Source: Candidatus Eiseniibacteriota bacterium
GTDB lineage: Bacteria > Eisenbacteria > RBG-16-71-46 > SZUA-252
Direction of reading: 5' to 3'
DNA length: 12,151 bases
Assembly: GCA_016880395.1 (NCBI GenBank)
Contig: JAEHDN010000229.1
Coordinates: forward strand, 1 to 12,151
Shown piece by piece: positions 8,301-12,151 of this stretch. A model generated the notes under the pieces. It ran no database searches and was not told where the DNA came from. It was given only the letters and a program-made list of their open reading frames with translations. Positions within the stretch are counted from its first letter, which is position 1. Each line of letters starts with the position of its first letter. The position numbers were made by a program, and so were the translations under genes.

Positions 8301-9470
8301 TGGCATGCGGACGGGAGCGAGGTGCTGGACGGAGACGCCAACCCCTCGACGCAGGGGGTCTACTTCACTCCCATCGGCAGCGTGATCTCCTCGCCCGCGA
8401 TCGCCGACCTCGACCGGGACAGCCGCCGCGAGATCGTTTTCGGAGCATCGGGGGGGCGCGTCTACGCGCTGCGCGATGGGGCGGTGGTCCCGGGCTGGCC
8501 GTTCGTCGCGTCCGGCTTCATGAGCTCGTCGCCCGCGATCGGCGACGTGATCCCCGGAGGCGGACTCGAGATCGCGATCGCATCCTCCAACGACAGCGTC
8601 TACGTGCTCACCTCGTCCGGCGCGCGCGCGCCCGGCTGGCCGAGGCCGCTCGAGCTGACTCCGGGGAACGGCCGCGTCAATTCGCCCGTGCTCGCCCCGC
8701 TCCGGCGGCACCTCGGCGATCTCTCGCTCTGCGTGATCGTCTGTGGGGCACAGGGGCAGCTCGTCGCGTACGACCCGAGCGGGAACGTGCTCTCCGGATG
8801 GAGCGCCGTCCAGCTCGGCGCGGCGTCGGAGGCGTCCCCTGCGGTCGCGGACCTGGACGGCGACGGCAAGCTCGAGGTCCTGATCGGCGCGGAGGACCGG
8901 AGGCTCTATGCCTTCCACTTCGACGGCACGCCGGTGAGCGGATTCCCGATCGAGACGTCCGCGGAGATCCGCGGGACGCCGGCACTCTGGGACCTGGACG
9001 GCGACGGCGCGACCGACATCGTGATCGCGGGATGGGACGGAAACCTCCATGCTTGGCGCTATCCCGGCTCCTTCCAGGAGAGCGGGATGGCCTGGCCGAT
9101 GTTCCACCACGATAACTGGCGCACCGGCGTGGCCACGTTCCCGGTGCTCACGGCGGTCGATCCGCCGCCGGTCCCCGAGCCCACCCCGCGCGTCGCGCTC
9201 CAGCAGAATCGGCCCAACCCGTTCAACCCGTGGACCGTGATCGGATACTCGGTCCCCGGCGCCGCCCCGGTCCGGGTCACGCTCCGCATCTACACCGCGT
9301 CCGGGCGGCTCGTCCGAACGCTGGTTTCCCGGCGCGACCAACCCGGCTATCATGAGGCCCGCTGGGACGGCCGGGACGATCATGGCCTCGCCGCCGCCTC
9401 CGGCGTATATCTCTACCGTGCGGAGATCGGCGCCGCGACATTCACGCGGAAGATGGCCCTGCTCCGATAG
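5340..9470 (+). CDS. Secreted C25 (gingipain-type) cysteine peptidase with propeller and type IX-like sorting domain
   Basis: The product is 1376 residues from a TTG start. The frame has a stop at 5325-5327, TTG is the first usable codon, and a weak GGCGGT site lies about seven nt upstream. A signal peptide (1-29, hydrophobic core SLLLVLAW, likely cut after ARA) directs export. A C25 peptidase domain spans about 60-425. TDMYYADLDGTWDGNGNG (152-169) and PDLLVGRLS (182-190) are family landmarks, VGHGS holds His293 and SNDCAS holds Cys327; the 34-residue spacing is close to the His211/Cys244 spacing of gingipain RgpB. Next come an Ig-like domain (about 425-515), two related beta domains (522-640, 641-747), an FN3 domain (748-840), an FG-GAP/VCBS-like propeller (846-1262) and a FlgD-like sorting domain (1284-1376) with NPFNP at 1293-1297. 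It probably acts at the cell surface or outside, possibly cleaving proteins after Arg or Lys, but specificity is unknown. Compared with gingipains the long prodomain is missing. It lies 30 nt after the membrane glycosyltransferase gene. Confidence 0.9.
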   Translation: MRSCIFPSWARLASSLLLVLAWPSAPARALPAGPSRSAGDPALAAPFAPTLLPSTSGSPVECVIVAPDSLADIFQRLADYQTRAGRSSVVRSLSTVRSLDPRSNDLAQAVRSFLRSAYELWGTKYAILAADHDAIPMRVVRVLLPETEEIPTDMYYADLDGTWDGNGNGIYGEVADSLDMTPDLLVGRLSASNRAEATILVDKALLYAQTPPAVAKELMLAEVLFPSTWQPGQPWSTDGAANAESLRVRAPACAAIERRYENSTVYPGSLPLTKVSALTALALPRHIVVHVGHGSRSQLSVGSEIVTASELAAVSNDSAALWISNDCASAAVDYDCVAERLLRKPKGGAFAYVGATRDAWPTNDVTISETLYSALFGTGSLTLGEAVEDARAALGPAVHDETLSRWGYFETVLLGVPSERIWKCQPTALAVARPATVPLQAGSFTVTVTSGGAPVESALVVAWKAGEDYRSVVTNASGQATVPFHPATTGALSLAVDAPGHLPSLDSLLVTASAGAKYSVLSPGTRDDLGGDADGSIGAGETFGIAGTIRNAGNGAGSGSLTVTLQALSSGVVVDVSSGTAPLLAAGAQTAVPTSLRAHALASPAAERSERLRLIVTDGVRRDTTEIAFAVGAPAPIVTKNVFNDAIAGGNGNGTLDPNETGSYAFTIGNDGSARARTLQLELLNPAAGVTVIDASASLGDLAAGAVFSSPALRFQVGASVPAGRLFDLRLQDAYGHAWTFGIERAAPVAPTGLRVDASSVNRIVLAWNAVLAPDLLGYRVYRGPNDNSTPVAVTVLPVRGIPSYEDIGLANLTSYRYQVSAVDSSGNEGPRSTILLASTTPPSRVGWPVAMGQSTSSNVCLADLDHDGKPEVLAGSDYLYAVRSDGTDWIDGDHDPVTTGIFSTALHHIASSPAAADLDFDGTPEIIGASWDDSTVAVFHANGTMAPGWPRKGAAPFWSVPAIGDIDGDGQLEIVIGSNAAGRLYAWHADGSEVLDGDANPSTQGVYFTPIGSVISSPAIADLDRDSRREIVFGASGGRVYALRDGAVVPGWPFVASGFMSSSPAIGDVIPGGGLEIAIASSNDSVYVLTSSGARAPGWPRPLELTPGNGRVNSPVLAPLRRHLGDLSLCVIVCGAQGQLVAYDPSGNVLSGWSAVQLGAASEASPAVADLDGDGKLEVLIGAEDRRLYAFHFDGTPVSGFPIETSAEIRGTPALWDLDGDGATDIVIAGWDGNLHAWRYPGSFQESGMAWPMFHHDNWRTGVATFPVLTAVDPPPVPEPTPRVALQQNRPNPFNPWTVIGYSVPGAAPVRVTLRIYTASGRLVRTLVSRRDQPGYHEARWDGRDDHGLAAASGVYLYRAEIGAATFTRKMALLR
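7875..9125 (+). repeat. Eight FG-GAP/VCBS-like propeller repeats within the C25 protein
   Basis: Residues 846-1262 of the secreted peptidase contain eight repeats about 46-57 residues apart. The typical unit is SSPA-x-ADLDxDGxxEIxxGS followed by a VYAxxxDG strand and GWP. Calcium-loop segments begin near residues 863, 917, 965, 1022, 1068, 1118, 1170 and 1218. Repeats 1, 2, 3, 7 and 8 keep DxDxDG-like loops, repeat 4 has DLDRDS, and repeats 5 and 6 have lost the acidic pattern. This is a protein-level repeat; the DNA copies have diverged. Such propellers usually bind calcium and mediate adhesion or substrate docking. Confidence 0.85.
9189..9467 (+). other. FlgD-like C-terminal sorting domain region
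   Basis: This stretch encodes residues 1284-1376, beginning RVALQQNRPNPFNPWTVIGY and followed by a beta-rich segment with YTASGRLVRTL, WDGRDDHG, and SGVYLYRAEIG. It ends in a basic FTRKMALLR. This is the known layout of the C-terminal secretion and sorting domain of FCB-type bacteria, removed or anchored at the surface after type IX-like export. The usual motif is QNYPNPFNPTT; here Tyr is replaced by Arg and the following Thr by Trp. Confidence 0.85.
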
Positions 9471-9500
9471 CCGGGCCGGCGCCGCTTCCTCACCTCACGA

Positions 9501-9506
9501 AAGGAG
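9501..9506 (+). promoter_or_regulatory. Shine-Dalgarno site of glutamyl-tRNA synthetase
   Basis: AAGGAG lies five nt before the ATG at 9512 and is the strongest ribosome binding site of the plus-strand run. It lets gltX be translated independently of the upstream peptidase gene. Confidence 0.8.
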
Positions 9507-9511
9507 CACGG

Positions 9512-10993
9512 ATGTCGGTCCCCGTACGGGTCCGGTTCGCGCCGAGCCCGACCGGCTACCTCCACGTCGGCGGCGCGCGCACGGCGCTCTTCAACTACCT
9601 CTTCGCGCGCCACCACGGCGGCGTCTTCGTCCTGCGGATCGAGGACACGGATCGCGAGCGCTCCACCGAGGAGTCGACCGAGGCGATCTACGAGGCCATG
9701 AAGTGGCTCGGCCTCGCGTGGGACGAGGGCCCGGGCGTGGGTGGCGCGTACGGACCGTACCATCAGAGCGAGCGGCTCCCGGTCTACGCCGAGTGGGCGG
9801 AGCGTCTCCTCCGCGAGGGGAACGCGTACCGCTGCTTCTGCAATCCCGAGGATCTGAAGGCGAGGCGCGAAGCCGCGATGACGCGTGGCGAGCCGCCCCG
9901 CTACGACCGCACCTGTCTCCGGCTTCCGCCCGGGGAGTCCGACGCGCGCGTGGCGCGCGGGGAGCCCTTCGCGCTCCGGTTCCGGATGCCCGACGGGGAG
10001 ACCTCATGGAACGACGGCGTGCGCGGTTCCGTCACGTTCCAGAACGCCGTCCTCGACGATCTCGTGATCCTCCGCACCGACCGCCATCCGACGTACAACT
10101 TCGCCGCGGTCGTGGACGATCATCTGATGGAGATCACCCACGTGCTGCGCGGCGACGACCACATCTCGAACACGCCCCGCCAGATCCGCATCTACGAGGC
10201 GCTCGGCTGGACGCCGCCGCAGTTCGCACACGTCCCCATGATCCTGGGAGCCGACGGCACGCGGCTCAGCAAGCGGCACGGCGCGACGTCGGTGACCACG
10301 TTCCGGGACGAGGGCTTCCTGCCGGAGACGATGGTGAACTTCCTCGCCCTGCTCGGTTGGGCGTACGACGGCGAGCGGGAGATGTTCACGCTTCGCGAGC
10401 TGGAGGAGGCGTTCACGCTCGACCGGGTCTCGAAGAATCCCGCCATCTTCAACTACGAGAAGCTCGAGTGGATGAACGGCGAGTACTTCCGCGCCCTGCC
10501 CCTCGCCAAGCGGACGGATCTCGTTCTGGAGCACCTGCGCTCGACGAAGGCGCTCCCCGAGGCGGCCCTCGCCGACCGCGCATTCTTGGTGAAGGCCGTC
10601 GAGGCGGCTGGAGACCGGGTGAAGCGGCCGCAGCAGTTCCTCGCCTACTCCGCGTATCTCTTCGTCGATCGCGTCGACCCCGATCCGGCCGCGTGGTCCG
10701 ATCTCGCGGCCAAGCCAGGAGCGTCCGGGCGCCTCCGCAAGCTGGCGGACGCGCTCGAGACGGTGGATCCGTTCGAGCACGATCCGCTCGAGGCGGCGAC
10801 GCGCGGCCTCGCTGCGACGGAAGGAGTGAAGGCGGGGGAGGTCATCATGCCCGCGCGCATCGCCCTCACGGGGAAGAAGGTGACCCCCGGGATCTTCGAC
10901 GTGATGCTCCTCCTCGGGCGCGAGCGCTCCGTGCGGCGGCTCCGCGATGCGGCGGACCGTCTCGAGGCGGCCTCGCCGGCGCCGGCGAGCTGA
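9512..10993 (+). CDS. gltX: Glutamyl-tRNA synthetase
   Basis: This 493-residue class I aminoacyl-tRNA synthetase charges tRNA-Glu with glutamate using ATP in the cytoplasm. In lineages that lack a glutaminyl-tRNA synthetase it also makes Glu-tRNA-Gln. The N-terminus RFAPSPTGYLHVGGARTAL contains the HIGH-type signature as HVGG (18-21). The KMSKS-type loop is RLSKRHG (251-257). LRIEDTDRERS (41-51) and RGDDHISNTPRQ (213-224) are further family motifs, and an alpha-helical anticodon-binding region follows after about residue 320. A zinc-site relic is visible: Cys108, Cys110 and Cys135 match the E. coli spacing, but the fourth ligand, His in E. coli, is Arg137. The length is normal (E. coli has 471). 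It starts 41 nt after the peptidase stop, and the next gene begins 5 nt after its own stop. Confidence 0.97.
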   Translation: MSVPVRVRFAPSPTGYLHVGGARTALFNYLFARHHGGVFVLRIEDTDRERSTEESTEAIYEAMKWLGLAWDEGPGVGGAYGPYHQSERLPVYAEWAERLLREGNAYRCFCNPEDLKARREAAMTRGEPPRYDRTCLRLPPGESDARVARGEPFALRFRMPDGETSWNDGVRGSVTFQNAVLDDLVILRTDRHPTYNFAAVVDDHLMEITHVLRGDDHISNTPRQIRIYEALGWTPPQFAHVPMILGADGTRLSKRHGATSVTTFRDEGFLPETMVNFLALLGWAYDGEREMFTLRELEEAFTLDRVSKNPAIFNYEKLEWMNGEYFRALPLAKRTDLVLEHLRSTKALPEAALADRAFLVKAVEAAGDRVKRPQQFLAYSAYLFVDRVDPDPAAWSDLAAKPGASGRLRKLADALETVDPFEHDPLEAATRGLAATEGVKAGEVIMPARIALTGKKVTPGIFDVMLLLGRERSVRRLRDAADRLEAASPAPAS

Positions 10994-10998
10994 GCCGG

Positions 10999-12151
10999 AT
11001 GCGATCCACCGCCGGGCCGCGACGGGTCGCGCTGGTCCACGACTGGCTCACCGGCATGCGCGGCGGGGAGAAGTGCCTCGAGGTCCTCTGCGAGATCTTC
11101 CCCGGCGCGGGCCTCTACACACTCGTCCACCGGCGGGGCAGTGTCACGCCGACGATCGAGAACCGCCGCGTCATCGAGTCCTGGATCGCGCGGCTGCCCT
11201 TCGGGCGGAGCCACTACCGCGCGTTCGTGGGCCTCTATCCGCGCGCGATCGAGTCCTTCGACCTCTCCGACTACGACCTAGTCGTCTCGACCAGCCACTG
11301 CGCCGCGAAGGGCGTGTTGACCCGCGCGGACACGCTCCACGTCTGCTACTGCTTCACGCCGGCGCGCTACTTCTGGGACCTTCGTCGCGAGTACTTCGGG
11401 GCGGGACGGGGCAGCGCCTTCGGGCGCGCGGTCGGGGACTGGATCGGGCACTCGTTCCGGATCTGGGATCGCGTGAGCGCGGATCGTGTGGACCTCTTCG
11501 TCGCCGACTCTCACCATGTGCGGGAGCGGATCGAGAAGCACTATCGCCGCTCGGCCCTCGTGCTCCATCCGCCGGTGGACGCCTCGTTCTTCACGCCGGA
11601 TCCCGCGGGGGACGCGCCTTCGCGCGCCGATGCCCCGCTCCTCGTGGTCTCGGCGCTCGTCCCCTACAAAGGAGTCGAGCGCACCATCCGCGTCGCCAAT
11701 CGCCTTCGCCTTCCGCTCCGCGTCGTGGGCACCGGCCCCGAGGAAAAGCGGCTCCGGAGCCTGGCCGGACCCACGGTGCGGTTCGATTCCTGGCTCTCGA
11801 TGGAGGCGCTGCGCGATGCGTACCGAGGATGCCGCGCGCTCATCCAGGCGCACGAGGAGGACTTCGGCATCGCTCCTCTCGAGGCGATGGCCTGCGGGAG
11901 GCCAGCCGTGGCGCTGCGGCGTGGGGGAGCCGCCGAGGTGGTCGCTCCCGGCACGGGCATCCTCTTCGACGAGGAGACCGACGAGGGGCTGGAGCAGGCA
12001 TTCGCCGAGCTCTCGCGACTCCGGTTCGACCCGGCGCACCTCAGGCGGCATGCCCTCAGCTTCGACCGCGGCGTCTTCCGCGAGGGCCTCGAGGCGCTCG
12101 TCCTCGACGCCTTCGACGCCTTCCGCTCGAAGCGCGAAGACCCCGAGCGCT
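10999..12151 (+). CDS. GT4-family glycosyltransferase (group 1), 3' end outside window
   Basis: The ATG at 10999 opens 384 codons that run off the right edge. The N-terminal Rossmann half starts with RRVALVHDWLTGMRGGEK (8-25), the acceptor-side signature of WbaZ-like sugar transferases. It continues with DYDLVVSTSH (91-100) and HVCYCFTPARYFWD (114-127). The C-terminal half has the donor-binding segment LLVVSALVPYKGVERTI (214-230) and the EX7E motif EDFGIAPLE (Glu287 and Glu295), followed by AMACGRPAVA. This architecture transfers a sugar from a nucleotide donor in the cytoplasm, usually onto a lipid-linked oligosaccharide for O-antigen or exopolysaccharide. Donor sugar and product are unknown. 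Family members are commonly about 370-400 residues, so probably only the last few codons are missing. It lies 5 nt after gltX with no strong Shine-Dalgarno site, which suggests coupling. Confidence 0.92.
   Translation, partial: MRSTAGPRRVALVHDWLTGMRGGEKCLEVLCEIFPGAGLYTLVHRRGSVTPTIENRRVIESWIARLPFGRSHYRAFVGLYPRAIESFDLSDYDLVVSTSHCAAKGVLTRADTLHVCYCFTPARYFWDLRREYFGAGRGSAFGRAVGDWIGHSFRIWDRVSADRVDLFVADSHHVRERIEKHYRRSALVLHPPVDASFFTPDPAGDAPSRADAPLLVVSALVPYKGVERTIRVANRLRLPLRVVGTGPEEKRLRSLAGPTVRFDSWLSMEALRDAYRGCRALIQAHEEDFGIAPLEAMACGRPAVALRRGGAAEVVAPGTGILFDEETDEGLEQAFAELSRLRFDPAHLRRHALSFDRGVFREGLEALVLDAFDAFRSKREDPER

Noticed and set aside
8073..9383. A 436-codon minus-strand frame opposite the propeller
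   Set aside because: Its repeated Asp/Arg/Val pattern is the mirror of the DxDxDG repeats on the plus strand, and it has no plausible domain.
9470..9511. Possible terminator after the peptidase gene
   Set aside because: The GC-rich GCCGGGCCGGC cannot form a hairpin with a workable loop, and no T-tract follows.

Overview
This is a GC-rich window with strongly G/C-ending codons and little non-coding space. It carries six protein genes: one on the minus strand cut by the left edge, then five on the plus strand in a tight head-to-tail run, the last cut by the right edge. No tRNA, rRNA, CRISPR array, insertion sequence or phage gene was seen. The best clue to the host is the large secreted protein at 5340-9470. 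It ends in a FlgD-like immunoglobulin module with an NPFNP motif, the C-terminal sorting domain typical of Fibrobacteres-Chlorobi-Bacteroidetes (FCB)-type bacteria with type IX-like secretion. With the high GC this suggests an uncultured high-GC FCB-related lineage such as Candidatus Eisenbacteria. That placement is inference.

Layout. Positions 1-1554 (minus): an M48-family zinc metallopeptidase with a lipoprotein-like N-terminus, whose 3' end leaves the window. Positions 1555-1659: a short divergent intergenic region, relatively AT-rich, holding both Shine-Dalgarno sequences and a small dyad. 1660-3687: transketolase. 3684-5309: a polytopic GT-C-type membrane glycosyltransferase whose GTG start overlaps the transketolase stop by 4 nt. 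5340-9470: a 1376-residue secreted C25 (gingipain-type) cysteine peptidase fused to Ig-like and FN3 domains, an approximately eight-repeat FG-GAP/VCBS-like propeller and the sorting domain. 9512-10993: glutamyl-tRNA synthetase. 10999-right edge: a GT4-family glycosyltransferase.

The plus-strand genes are separated by -4, 30, 41 and 5 nt with no convincing terminator between them, so they may be co-transcribed, although they serve unrelated tasks: central carbon metabolism, surface or exopolysaccharide glycosylation, a secreted protease, and translation. The two glycosyltransferases and the exported peptidase could all concern the cell surface, but nothing in the sequence proves a functional link.

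Most of the window is ordinary. The part most worth a second look is the secreted C25 protein. It lacks an obvious prodomain, and its propeller has paired 20-residue insertions in repeats 1 and 3 and degenerate calcium loops in repeats 5 and 6. A second oddity is the left end of the M48 gene, where coding character appears to fade after the conserved C-terminal module without a stop codon. I saw no convincing new multi-gene system.
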